In this document: piece after piece, positions 14,801 to 24,134 of the stretch
Layout of the letters: every line of letters starts with the position of its first letter
How positions within the stretch are numbered: position 1 is the stretch's first letter
Origin: Pieris napi
Taxonomy: Eukaryota; Arthropoda; Insecta; Lepidoptera; Pieridae
Direction of reading: 5' to 3'
NCBI RefSeq assembly: GCF_905475465.1
Contig: NC_062239.1
Span: 11,532,001-11,596,000 of the forward strand
DNA length: 64,000 nt
Program-made: the position numbers and the translations under genes
The notes under the pieces: generated by a model
Told to the model about the DNA's origin: nothing
The model's input: only the letters and a program-made list of their open reading frames with translations
The model's database searches: none

Positions 14801-17800
14801 GAAAAGGTAAAGAAAAAGCACGAGTGTGTAATAGCCCACATCCCGAACGCTATACGTCCCTGCAATACGCCACTTTTTGAGCAACTGTATTAAAATAGTA
14901 TATTTCATTACGAGTGCGGAAAGCCTGTCATTGCAAAGAGTTTCGACAAATGTCTACCCGAGCCGAGGCGCAGCCGAAGGTGAGGGTTGACAGTCGGAAC
15001 AAGTTGCAATGACGGGTCCGCACGTGTACTGAACAACTATTTTTAATACAGTTGCGAAAAAATTAAGCTATTTAATAAAATATTAAAACACTATAACCTC
15101 AACTAACTAATCAGTTATTTCTTATAAAAGGTATAATTCACATATTCATTGAAATTACAGTTTTTTTACTAACTGGGGAAGTTTTAGGTTGCATATTTAC
15201 TGTTTGAGACGAACTATTATTAATTTCGTATGATTGTTCATGTATATTTAATATATAATATAACAAACAACTAAACTAGCAAAGAACATTTTTGGAAAAT
15301 GGCGCCAACTGTAAAAGAATATGAGCAGCGATTTTTTTTTTCTTCACCCATTCTGGGTAGGCAAAGGGAACTATGCCCATACAGCCAAATCTTCAGTAGA
15401 ATTTTTTTATTGATATGAAATTTAATGAGATGAAATGAAATGAAACCTAACCTAAAACTCATTGAATCAAATCATTAAATCTGATATTAAAACAAATGAG
15501 TAGCTTCTTTTTTGGAATATTTGCATGAATTATAAAAACTTCTATGATTTTTTTTAGTAAAAACTTCGTGGTTGTTTTTTTCTTTTTAATAGACATTATC
15601 TTGACAGTTGGGAAAGAAAACGCACTAGTTCGGAAAAGGTAAAGAAAAAGCACGAGTGTGTAATAGCCCACATCCCGAACGCTATACGTCCCTGCAATAC
15701 GCCACTTTTTGAGCAACTGTATTAAAATAGTATATTTCATTACGAGTGCGGAAAGCCTGTCATTGCAAAGAGTTTCGACAAATGTCTACCCGAGCCGAGG
15801 CGCAGCCGAAGGTGAGGGTTGACAGTCGGAACAAGTTGCAATGACGGGTCCGCACGTGTACTGAACAACTATTTTTAATACAGTTGCGAAAAAATTAAGC
15901 TATTTAATAAAATATTAAAACACTATAACCTCAACTAACTAATCAGTTATTTCTTATAAAAGGTATAATTCACATATTCATTGAAATTACAGTTTTTTTA
16001 CTAACTGGGGAAGTTTTAGGTTGCATATTTACTGTTTGAGACGAACTATTATTAATTTCGTATGATTGTTCATGTATATTTAATATATAATATAACAAAC
16101 AACTAAACTAGCAAAGAACATTTTTGGAAAATGGCGCCAACTGTAAAAGAATATGAGCAGCGATTTTTTTTTTCTTCACCCATTCTGGGTAGGCAAAGGG
16201 AACTATGCCCATACAGCCAAATCTTCAGTAGAATTTTTTTATTGATATGAAATTTAATGAGATGAAATGAAATGAAACCTAACCTAAAACTCATTGAATC
16301 AAATCATTAAATCTGATATTAAAACAAATGAGTAGCTTCTTTTTTGGAATATTTGCATGAATTATAAAAACTTCTATGATTTTTTTTAGTAAAAACTTCG
16401 TGGTTGTTTTTTTCTTTTTAATAGACATTATCTTGACAGTTGGGAAAGAAAACGCACTAGTTCGGAAAAGGTAAAGAAAAAGCACGAGTGTGTAATAGCC
16501 CACATCCCGAACGCTATACGTCCCTGCAATACGCCACTTTTTGAGCAACTGTATTAAAAAATTCTTTACGTAATACTTGAACGCTTCCGAATACAAATGA
16601 GTTAAATGATAGTTCTTATATAAAATAGTGTTAAGTTTATACTTTCAAAATGTAAATGTAGATTTTGTTTTTGTATATAGAATATTAAATTGCATTTTTT
16701 TTTTTAATTTAATTTAATTATATTTTTATATTTTTCAGGTTACGGTCGAAGTATATTTACTGCAAGCCTCAAAAGAACTTTTACCACATGATGTCAAATA
16801 TCACATTTCAAATAAAAAAGTGAGTAATTTAATCATAAGCGTAACTAAAAAAATTGGCATTTTTTTCATCTTAATGCATTTCTAGGTAAATAAAGTTTTT
16901 AAGTATTTGAATTAAATGTTTAACCGACAAGTAAAGACTTATTAAAATTAGAAATTGTTTATTATATATTATAAGATGTATTCTTCTTCTCAATTTTTTT
17001 ATTCATTTTATTAGATTATGAAAACTATACATTTATTAGGTTTTACGAGTTTTTTAAAATAAATAAATAATAAAATAATTAATGTTTTCAGGGCAACTCA
17101 AAACTCCTAACACCGAAGTCCAAAGTGTCAGAACTGAAAGCGCCCAGAGTCCAAAGTCCGGCGGGACCCCACAGTGTGCGCACACCACAATTCCAGCTTC
17201 ACGGATATTGTATATTCGCATTGCAGCAAGCTAATAGGAAGAGTTTTACGCTCAACAAGGTCAATTTATTTTAATATTTCAGTAGAATTTCTATAAATAA
17301 AAACGCGATTTTAAACTATCACAACAAGCGCTTTTATATGTTAGCGAGAGACTGTTAAGTTTAGATATAGTTTTTTTTTAATTTAACCTGGATACAAGTC
17401 CATTAGACAATATAAGACTTAGAGCCTAAATGTTGTCATTTAACTTCATCTTTTGTCGCGAATTTAAAAAAAAATATAACAGATGTGAGCCGGTTCTCAA
17501 ATTTGTATGAGAATATTCTAGTGAATAAATTAACAAACATACTGTTAATAGGTTCCAAGCGGTAGTCCGCTAGAAGGCAACATACACGTAGACATACGTG
17601 CGCGCGTACGCGTTTCGGCCCCGCCCCCTCATGCGGCCTTTCTGACCGCCTTTGATGACGTCAGTGGTCTAGGGGCGTGGCACAGACGCTGGTTCCGTTT
17701 GCAACCGCCGATGCTCTCCTACTGGAAATACCCTGATGATGTTCAGAAGAAAGTAAGTGATAGGACGAGAATTCATTGGTATGATAATAAGATTTCTTTG

Positions 17801-18336
17801 TACAACCATTTTAGGTCTGGGCCTCAGATTTCTGTATCTGTTTCATGATCATTTGTCAATCTTGTGTGCCTGACACACGCCGTCTACTTTTGGGGTCTAA
17901 GGCAAGCTGATTTCCTTATTCCTTTAACGTTCGAGCGAATGTTAAATGCGCACATAGAAATAAAGTCCATTGGTGCACAGCCGGGGATCGAACCTACGAC
18001 CTCAGGGATGCACTGCTGCTCATTATGAATACCTTGCCCCTTTCATTCCAGATGCCCATCGGTGATATAGACCTCACAACGGTGACGTCAGACCGGGTCA
18101 CAAGAGCCCCCAGGGACCTCTGCGCCAGACCTAACACTATCCTGCTGGAGACATCGGTGCCTGCCGGTCTCATAGTCCCAGATTCGGGCTCCCTCGTGTA
18201 CTTCAAGGGTTCGGATGGGGTTGTGAGGAGGAGACATCTATTGGCCGCGGACACACCGAAAGATAGAGATTTGTGGTTGGAGATGCTCAATAGTGCGTTG
18301 GAGTATGTGAGGTGCTGCATCGAAGAAGACGAGTAA
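2873..18336 (+). CDS. scra (ANLN): Anillin, C-terminal 656 residues (13 exons, 5' part outside window)
   Basis: Anillin links actin, septins, RhoA and the membrane in the cytokinetic ring. Exons: 2873-3062, 3390-3561, 9256-9328, 9804-9947, 10360-10473, 11355-11516, 12385-12475, 12788-12934, 13466-13608, 16739-16819, 17092-17259, 17552-17752, 18052-18336. All junctions are GT-AG, every phase matches, and the total is 657 codons with the TAA. Residues 1-250 of this piece are acidic, proline- and serine-rich linker. The anillin-homology domain starts about residue 255 with a helical segment (TTVRQRIKELQGEIS) and the QASQALNLC motif. A PH domain covers about 526-648, with WHRRWFRL, YWKYPDD and TRAPRDLCARPNT, which are typical anillin PH signatures. 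Exon 4 could instead end 9 bp earlier at another in-frame GT. The N-terminal actin- and myosin-binding part is missing only because the window begins inside the gene. Several introns carry recent repeats. Confidence 0.95.
4092..4380. mobile_element. Poly-C MITE, copy 2 (TAA target duplication)
   Basis: Same family as the copy at 2421. It starts GGGAGTG and ends CGCTCCC, with direct TAA at 4089-4091 and 4381-4383. The C-runs are longer (15 or more near the right end). It lies in the long anillin intron between visible exons 2 and 3. Confidence 0.75.
4384..7280. other. Long anillin intron, no gene seen
   Basis: AT-rich intron sequence. A short repeat with the motif GACAGAAAGAGA around 5800-5850 recurs near 3300 and 41400. 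A fragment near 5315 resembles the tail of the RTE-type repeat at 40462. The open frame at 5832-6050 lacks splice or homology support. Confidence 0.5.
7412..8190 (+). repeat. Minisatellite of about 10 units, period about 81-86 bp
   Basis: The phrase GTCTGGCTATACT recurs ten times (near 7418, 7499, 7580, 7665, 7750, 7836, 7916, 7997, 8076 and 8162). Each is followed by GGGGCGTAACTTCC and ATGAATGCAATGCTAGT. Units differ mainly by 0-5 bp at the junction (GTTGAGTG, GTTAATAGAGTG, GTTAGTG). The outermost units diverge and run into flanks (to about 8275) that match the single-copy relative at 11622. The array is therefore an internal expansion of a dispersed repeat, inside an anillin intron. Confidence 0.9.
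8623..8662. mobile_element. Truncated end of GGGGCCGTTCAAGTATTACG MITE
   Basis: A single terminal repeat starting GGGGCCGTTCAAGTATTACG, preceded by TTA. It matches the end of the element at 18387 but has no partner nearby, so it is a truncated copy. A SINE-like A-box (TAGCTGAGTGGTTAAGGCA) follows at about 8676. Confidence 0.55.
9517..9739 (-). mobile_element. tRNA-derived SINE (family 1), minus orientation
   Basis: Read on the minus strand it has a tRNA-like A box (TGGTCTAGTGGCTTCAG), a B box (GGTTCGATCCCC), a body, and the tail GTAGCGCCACTG. Length is about 220 bp. The same family occurs at 17801, 22936, 28050, 40140, 49427, 54663 and 57295. Confidence 0.85.
10585..10790. repeat. LINE-like relic
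   Basis: The phrase GCAAAGGCCTCCTCCATTTC and its surroundings look like decayed antisense non-LTR retrotransposon sequence common in insect genomes. There is no intact reading frame. It follows an (ATA)n run at about 10518-10540 and lies in an anillin intron. Assigned from general resemblance only. Confidence 0.4.
11622..11775 (+). repeat. Single-copy relative of the 7.4 kb minisatellite element
   Basis: It contains one CGTCTGGCTATACT unit followed by AACTCCGACGATTTA, then AAACTAAGAAAGCCTGAGTG and ATGTACAGCCTTGGCT. The same order is found at the right edge of the array (8162-8260). This appears to be the unexpanded form of that dispersed repeat. Confidence 0.7.
12030..12152. repeat. Foldback repeat, arms TTTACAACTATTTAACAT
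   Basis: TTTACAACTATTTAACAT near 12034 is answered by ATGTTAAATAGTTGTAAA near 12127. Between them lies CTTTTCGGGTGCTTTACAGC, followed by GTGGTCACGGTGAC, a phrase I associate with dispersed lepidopteran repeats. Non-coding, in an anillin intron. Confidence 0.5.
13862..16588. mobile_element. Poly-C MITE, copy 3, interrupted by a 2.5 kb tandem array
   Basis: The left half (13862-14060) matches the MITEs at 2421 and 4092, and the right end TACGTAATACTTGAACGC lies at about 16569-16585. In between, where the other copies carry the right-hand poly-C tract, sits the triplicated unit of 14063-16557. TAA precedes the left end; the right flank has drifted. The whole complex is in the anillin intron before the 16739 exon. 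Confidence 0.8.
14063..16557. repeat. Three tandem copies of an 831/832 bp unit
   Basis: Units start at about 14063, 14894 and 15726. Each has a hairpin-forming part (TCATTGCAAAGAGTT against AACAAGTTGCAATGA) followed by a section bounded by an inverted pair: AATACAGTTGC on one side, GCAACTGTATT on the other. Copies 2 and 3 look identical. Copy 1 differs only in its first 440 bp or so. Minus-strand frames of 61-101 codons repeat with the unit but show no domain or coding bias, so I treat the unit as non-coding. Confidence 0.9.
17801..18022 (-). mobile_element. SINE (family 1) ending about 30 bp before the last anillin exon
   Basis: The body and B box (minus strand GGTTCGATCCCC) are intact, but the A-box segment is deleted: the sequence jumps from CTCAGGGATG to CACTGCTGCTC. 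It ends at about 18022, and the acceptor of the PH-domain exon is at 18050-18051. The pyrimidine tract of that acceptor is host sequence immediately next to the SINE. Confidence 0.85.
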
Positions 18337-18386
18337 CTCATGTTTTAGTTAAGGTGATTAACAGAAATGTCAGCTAAAGACAGTTA

Positions 18387-18650
18387 GGAGCTGTTCAATA
18401 CGTAAGCAGATTTACTGTCATTTATTTCCCCCCCCCCCCTTCCTCTTGTCAACAAAAGTAAGCAAAGCTCTCAAAAATAGTATATAAAAGTATTAATTTT
18501 TTGTAGGAATCCTCGAAAATGCATTTCCTTTTCAAGCATAGAGTGTGGGTAATTCGTGTAAAAAAGTAATATTACTGTTAACGTAATCACCAAATAAGAA
18601 AATCAAAAACCCCCTCCCCCCATACTGCTTACATAATACTTGAAAGGCCC
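18387..18650. mobile_element. MITE related to the poly-C family, in the anillin 3' UTR
   Basis: The left end reads GGAGCTGTTCAATACGTAAG and the right end CTTACATAATACTTGAAAGG. Poly-C runs sit inside both ends, as in the copies at 2421 and 4092, but the interior differs. TTA precedes the left end. It begins 50 bp after the anillin stop codon, so it is probably transcribed in the 3' UTR. Confidence 0.65.
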
Positions 18651-18958
18651 GGTGTTCCAAATAAATTTGTCGATATAACCGAAAAATATTTAACAAGGTT
18701 TTTTAATGTAAGCAATTTAAGAGGATTGTATGACATTAATAAAATTTAAATTGTTCCAATTTGATATTTGGAAACTAATTTGTATTACTTTACGTTACCA
18801 AACTTTTACGGTTTTATAGCAAAAGACGACAATAGGTTAAAATTCAGTTAATGGATACTTTTTGGTCAATTTTACATCTTTAGTACTAATTAGGAAGTTT
18901 TAGTTTTGCGATAAATACGATAATGCAATGTAGGATATTTATAATGTTTTAAAACTAG

Positions 18959-18964
18959 AATAAA
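18959..18964 (+). terminator. Possible proximal anillin poly(A) signal AATAAA
   Basis: The first AATAAA downstream of the anillin stop, about 620 bp away. A second canonical hexamer at 19775-19780 is followed by a T/GT-rich stretch and may be the distal site. Confidence 0.4.
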
Positions 18965-19774
18965 GTTAGCCTCATTAATATATGGAAGTATTCATGGAAT
19001 TCATATTTTCTCTCTTCTTTTTTCTAAATTGGATATCTTTACGTCATAATTATGACGTTAAAAATTAAATTGGATACAACATTAGGTAAACTAATGTTTA
19101 ATTCTAAATTATCTAATTTGTATTAATAATTTAATTTATATTTATTAGCAGGTACATGTACTTTATTATAACATGTATTTCTTTGAACTTTCAATTCTTT
19201 ATATTAAGTCATGTAAGAACGATATTTTATGCAAAACTCGAATGAATTATTTCTATGTATTAATTAGTTTTGTGTATAATTTAGAATTATGGTAGAATTA
19301 AATTCGGTATTATTTTTCAACAATATTATGTAAGATATCATAATAGTTTATTCATTCATTCCTTTCGTATGCAATATTGCCAAATAAAAAACACTATGCA
19401 TGTCGCTTACAAGTCAGTTTCAATATTTTATATGGATTTTTTGATTAAGCTGTTATATTTATATTTTATTAAAATATCATTTATCATATTTGATCTTTCA
19501 AAAATTTTCTACATAATTCAGCGGCTACCCTAGAGTTGACTCTACTTGGATATTTTTTAGCTTCCGTGTAGTTAAAAATTCGCCCAAGGAGAGCTACTCA
19601 AGTATTCAATATAAAATAGTATTTATTATTTTTTTACGATGATTTAATTGTACAAATAATAACAAACAATTGCTTTATAGTTGAATTAATTTGTGTTTTA
19701 AATGAAACATATAATATACCTATGTATCGGTTTTAATTATGATTATGCAATACCTGTACATAAAATCAATTAAC

Positions 19775-19780
19775 AATAAA
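19775..19780 (+). terminator. Possible distal anillin poly(A) signal AATAAA
   Basis: AATAAA followed within 20 bp by a T/GT-rich stretch (TTTGTGTGTTTATTTATTTA). If used, the 3' UTR is about 1.45 kb and includes the MITE at 18387. Confidence 0.4.
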
Positions 19781-20039
19781 GTGTATTATTAAATTTGTGT
19801 GTTTATTTATTTATTTACACTTTGTTGCATTACAATATAAAAATTTAACATAATTAAATATAAAGGAGCTTTCGCTTTCGAGCGATCTCTTTCAGGCAAC
19901 CACTGTGAGAAAAGAAAAAAAATATTAAATTAGATGAGGTAGGCAAGAAGTGCAAAAATACATATAACATATAGTTATAAAGAACAAAAAGAAACTAAAC
20001 TAATAAAGGATACATGAAAAGTAAAAAGTGCACATGAAT

Positions 20040-20160
20040 TCTTACCCGCTCTACGCCCTTGACTTGCGAACTGGTAGTAAATTTACAATTAATTTAACTT
20101 GACAATTCAAAAGTGTACTTGGTTACCCACTTGAATAAAGATATTTTGAGTTTGAATCAT
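20040..20160 (+). repeat. LINE 3'-end fragment
   Basis: CTCTACGCCCTTGACTTGCG and AAGTGTACTTGGTTACC, ending in AATAAAG. The same tail occurs at 52817-53130 and 43432-43570. It lies in the 1.2 kb between the tail-to-tail anillin and ACP genes; the rest of that interval shows nothing else. Confidence 0.6.
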
Positions 20161-20979
20161 GATAATTTAATTTATGATCACTCTCCGTCAGTTAGTAGTC
20201 AGTACGAAAGTTAGGGTTACGATGTGGGCAGGTAATGCTTGTACAGAAGAAATTTAAAGGTGAGATAGAGAAGGAGCTAAGGGAATAGGGACGGGAAGTG
20301 AATTCCATAGCCTAACTGCAGAAACCTTAAAGGAGGAGTTATGAGATTGGATTTCAAGGTTATAGTTTTCGGAAGAGCGTAAGCTATAGTTATGGGCTCC
20401 CAAAAATTTAAAATCATTTTTGAGATAAGATGGAATTTTAGTTTATTTAAATAAAACCATTATTTATTAGTAATTATTTAATTATACACACTACGATATT
20501 TCTAGTGTAATTTATATATTTATTCATGCGTTGATTAAATAGTTAATCTACAAGATTACATGTCTGTTTTACAGACATTAAATACTTTTCGATACGTACG
20601 TCTGTGAACCATGTCACAGATACACATAGTACCCATGTATTGACATTAAAAGATTATAATAAAGCAATAAACTAAAAGTAAATATTATTATTCAATATAA
20701 ACCTCGAGACTTTTGACAGCGTTGTCATTTATAGTACTGTACAAATAAATAACTAATTTATGTACAGCTTTCATGTAGGAAAATAGCTCGTTTTAATGAT
20801 TCCGAATAAAAAACAAGAAATCGGAAGTTACGTATTCGATCGAATTTTCTAATACGATTTTCCATTCTTTAATTTTATTCTCGTACTGTTTTTCGTTTCA
20901 TATATATGTAGATATACGATTAGTATTTATATGTAAAATAGCTTGCTAGCACTTTAAAAAATTACAATTTTGTTCTATA

Positions 20980-20985
20980 TTTATT
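20980..20985 (-). terminator. ACP poly(A) signal
   Basis: AATAAA on the minus strand about 46 bp past the ACP stop codon, giving a short 3' UTR as is usual for small neuropeptide transcripts. Confidence 0.6.
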
Positions 20986-21030
20986 TCAGTTGGAATATCA
21001 TTGTTTAGAAAGTTTTTAGACGTATTTAAA

Positions 21031-24000
21031 CTATTTATCGTCATCGTAGGAAACAGCCAAGTCGTCTTCCATCTTCCGATGTTTACCAAACTTCTTCGAT
21101 GACATAAATTGTCTTAGATCGTGCTGAAATAATTATAAAATAAACACAATTACAAGATTATTAGCAAAGAAATTATTTTAATTTATTTATATACATCGCG
21201 CATCCCAAAGTGGTAGGCAGAGACCACTCCACTTGCTACGGTCCTGATATACTTCTCGCTTCATCCACTTTCCTGACATTCACTATGGGTACATTTAACT
21301 TGTCCCTTCTCTAGTTCCTACTTGATTTGGTCCAGGTACGACAAAGCTTACCCAACCCGACTTCACCATCCACAGTCGCCTTGTATTTGCTACTTGTTAA
21401 CTACAATTCATCCGTTCTACATGGGCAAACCACCTAAGCATTCCATTTCGTACCCTTCTCTTTTAATATATAAATTGTTATTAAAATATATGACAAAAGA
21501 CCCTGCTTTATTAACTCTTAAATTGTTTAACCATTTATTTATTGACCAGCTAGCGAATATAAAACTTCCAAAAAATTAATGACCCTTTCTGGATTACACC
21601 AAACGCTAAAAGTGTATTTTATTTCATGCCGATAAAATGTAATAGTGGAGCATTTTAGAAACAATATATTTTTATCCTCTCCTATGAACTCAAATATTGA
21701 AGTTATACTTCTTTAGGCGCGTAATGAAAAATTAATGAGAGTGAAATTTTACGATGCGCGCGCACCGTGACCCAAAATTAACAGAATGAAGTTGCCCACG
21801 GAAGATGCTACGGCATTGCACATAATTTAAAATCAACATTCGAATAATAATAGAATTTATGTTACACTTAATGTAAGAGAATAATTATAAATATTTATTT
21901 ATTTGATTTTTCAAATGTACCTAAACTGAACTTTAATGACTCCTTTTCCAGTCTTTGATTATTTAATTGTAATTAATTATTTGCATGCAATCAAAAACTA
22001 TTTTTAATAATGCCAAAGAAGTATAACTTCTACATAAGTACACGCACCCTTTTTTATTATATAACGAGTATTAGTTGTTCGATTCCTTAAAAAATAATAT
22101 ACAAGTCTTCATTCATGTGTAAACCTAATTGTAGCGTTATAGAAACGGAAACATTTAATATGTATTTCTTTATAACTTCACATTGTGTTACCTAAATGAA
22201 TTTGAATCTAAATGTTACTTACAATGAACCGTTTGCACAATTTTGTGAACTGCCCACAATCAACGTGTGTGTCTGACCGCTTGCCGCCAGTCCAGTCTCG
22301 ACTGAACGTCACCTGTGATGTCACCACCATCATCAATGTGAGTAACATCACCAGCGTAAGGATTCTGGAACATAATTACAAACACCAAATTTTATTTTAT
22401 AAACCTATGCAGTAAATACAATCCTATGGGTAATTTTTTTTTTTAATTTTATAGGCATGTTCGTTAAACTAGTACACTTGATAATGAAACAATCGTTGCG
22501 TTCTATCGTATCAAATGTTGCATTATTGCACTCGGAAAATCGGCAACCAGGTAATCGTCACGCCTACAGTTGATAGAGGGTTTTGGTTTAGGTTTAGGGA
22601 CATTTGGTTTTTATTATATAATATATACATATATGTTAATATATCATTCATATATGTATGTAATAAAGATATTGATGATTAGAATGGCCGAGAGTTTCTT
22701 GCCAGTTCTTCTGGTCCGTTCTACGTAGGTTAAAATATTTATTGATTGATGCTCTTTTTATTACCTATATAAAAATATTTTAATTTGCTTTAAATATTAG
22801 AAAATCGAAAACACACAAAACCAAAAGATTTTCGACTTTAGTTAAGTAGACGATTGTGTTAATTACATTAAATTAATTAGATTGAAAACAAATAAGATTA
22901 AACCACTTGATTTGGTTGATAAAAAATATAAAAATCAGTGGCGCTACAACCTTTTTAGGGCCTTGCCTCAGTTTTCTATATCTGTTTGATGATAATTTGT
23001 TAATCTAATAGGCAAGTAGGTGAAAGATCGACTTTTGGGTCTAATGCAAGCCGGTTTTCTCGCGATGTTTTTCTTCACCGTTCGAGCGAATGTTTAATGC
23101 GCACTTAAAAAATCCATTGGTCCACAGCCGGGGATCGAACCTACGTCCTCAGGGATAAGAGTCGCTCACTGAAGCCAACACTGCTCATTTCTGCTGATTT
23201 GATTGATACTTAACCTATTTTTATTCAATAGTCCTGATTAAGAACACACCTTGGGAAGGTGAATTTATCACCACTATAAACAAAATAAAAATATTTTTTG
23301 CAGTCTATGAATTTTTCACCTTGAAAAATAACTAGCAATAAAAACCCACTATTCCCATTTAAGAAGCGCTTAGTTTATAGTAGTAGCGCCAATTGTAAAC
23401 TAATCCTACAAGGTACCAGACCTCAATAAATATAGTCGTATTTTAATTACTATCCATGACCGATCTGAATAACCGAGGTGACAAATGATTTTTACTTACA
23501 AAAGTTTGTCTTAAATAATCTAAACCCTTCTATTCCACTAATTCATTTTAATTTTCTTGGTTATATAATACAAATAAGAATTTTGAATACTTTTTACTAT
23601 ATTTTGATATCGGTTGTATTTTCTTTTAAAAAAATCATGTATATTTTGTTATAAGGATATAATAAGAACTGATTTGTTATGCTTTAGACATAAACTAATA
23701 TCACAAAACCTTTAGTTTAAAAAGTTAATTTAAATATATCACGCATTTTAGAGACAATAAAAAACTCGCGAATTTATCACATTAGTCACTCGCTGTTCAC
23801 GACTATATTTAATAATTCAGTACTATATTTAAATAATCCATCAAGTAAATAATGTAGTAAACATGCATTAAATTATTAATTAGATTTAATATCTGATCAT
23901 GAAACAGATTCAGAAATCTGAGGCCCAGACTTATAAATGTTGTAGCGCCACTGATGATTTTTTAATTTAATAATTATATTATTATTAACTATTAATTAAG

Positions 24001-24069
24001 TTATTTTAATAAATAATACGTTAACAATTAATTACGTTAATAACAGTACCTGTACGTAACAGTATTCAT
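21031..24069 (-). CDS. ACP: Adipokinetic hormone/corazonin-related peptide (ACP) precursor, complete
   Basis: Insect neuropeptide precursor, 84 residues. Minus-strand exons: 24069-24050 (ATG, phase 2), 22364-22223 and 21123-21031 (TAG). Junctions are GT-AG and in frame. Residues 1-23 form a signal peptide, with a leucine/methionine/valine-rich core after Arg7 and ending VVTS. Then comes QVTFSRDWTG followed by G-KR: a decapeptide expected to carry N-terminal pyroglutamate and a C-terminal amide made from the extra Gly. The QVTFSRDW core is the hallmark of ACP and separates it from AKH (QLTF...W) and corazonin (QTFQYSRGW). The associated peptide has two cysteines (VDCGQFTKLC), as in AKH/ACP precursors, and an acidic end. 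Exon 1 encodes only six full residues plus two bases; it was picked because it completes the signal peptide in phase and follows a consensus promoter. Exons 2 and 3 are very secure, exon 1 slightly less so. Confidence 0.92.
21185..21450. repeat. LINE-like relic in the ACP intron
   Basis: Sequence around CCAAAGTGGTAGGCAGAGAC and the stretch after it resembles decayed antisense non-LTR retrotransposon coding sequence common in insects. The plus frame at 21322-21579 is a by-product. It lies between ACP exons 3 and 2. Confidence 0.45.
21699..22056. mobile_element. MITE with GAAGTTATACTTCTTT ends, copy 1
   Basis: The left end GAAGTTATACTTCTTTAGGC is mirrored on the right by AAAGAAGTATAACTTC, followed by ATAAGTACACGCACCC. 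The interior contains GATGCGCGCGCACCGTGAC. Other copies lie at 26141, 45968 and 54978. This copy is in the ACP intron between exons 3 and 2. Confidence 0.85.
22936..23187 (-). mobile_element. SINE (family 1) in ACP intron 1
   Basis: Full-length-like copy: tail CAGTGGCGCTACAACC on the left, B box (minus GGTTCGATCCCC) and part of the A-box end on the right. It lies between ACP exons 2 and 1. Confidence 0.85.
23893..23954 (+). repeat. SINE (family 1) 3' fragment
   Basis: Only the last 60 bp remain: TGATCATGAAACAGATTCAG, then AATCTGAGGCCCAGAC and TGTAGCGCCACTGA. It lies 96 bp beyond ACP exon 1, in its intron. Confidence 0.75.
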
Positions 24070-24094
24070 TGTAATCACTTGTATTTTTCGTATT

Positions 24095-24130
24095 AAACTG
24101 TTTTGAATAAATGTCCTTTCCCCTTTTATA
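24095..24130 (-). promoter_or_regulatory. ACP core promoter: TATA box plus initiator
   Basis: Minus-strand TATAAAAGGGG begins at 24130. An ACAGTT initiator has its A at 24099, exactly 31 bp downstream, the standard arthropod spacing. Transcription from 24099 gives a 5' UTR of about 30 nt before the ATG at 24069. This supports exon 1 independently of the reading frame. Confidence 0.75.
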
Positions 24131-24134
24131 TCCT

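Noticed and set aside
14445..16596. Repeated minus-strand frames of 61-101 codons
   Set aside because: They recur only because the 832 bp unit is triplicated. They are lysine/phenylalanine/isoleucine-rich, AT-driven and show no domain.
17994..18341. 115-codon minus-strand open frame
   Set aside because: It lies antisense to the last anillin exon; the plus frame matches the anillin PH domain.
22212..22415. 67-codon plus-strand open frame
   Set aside because: It is the antisense shadow of ACP exon 2, which encodes QVTFSRDWTG on the minus strand.
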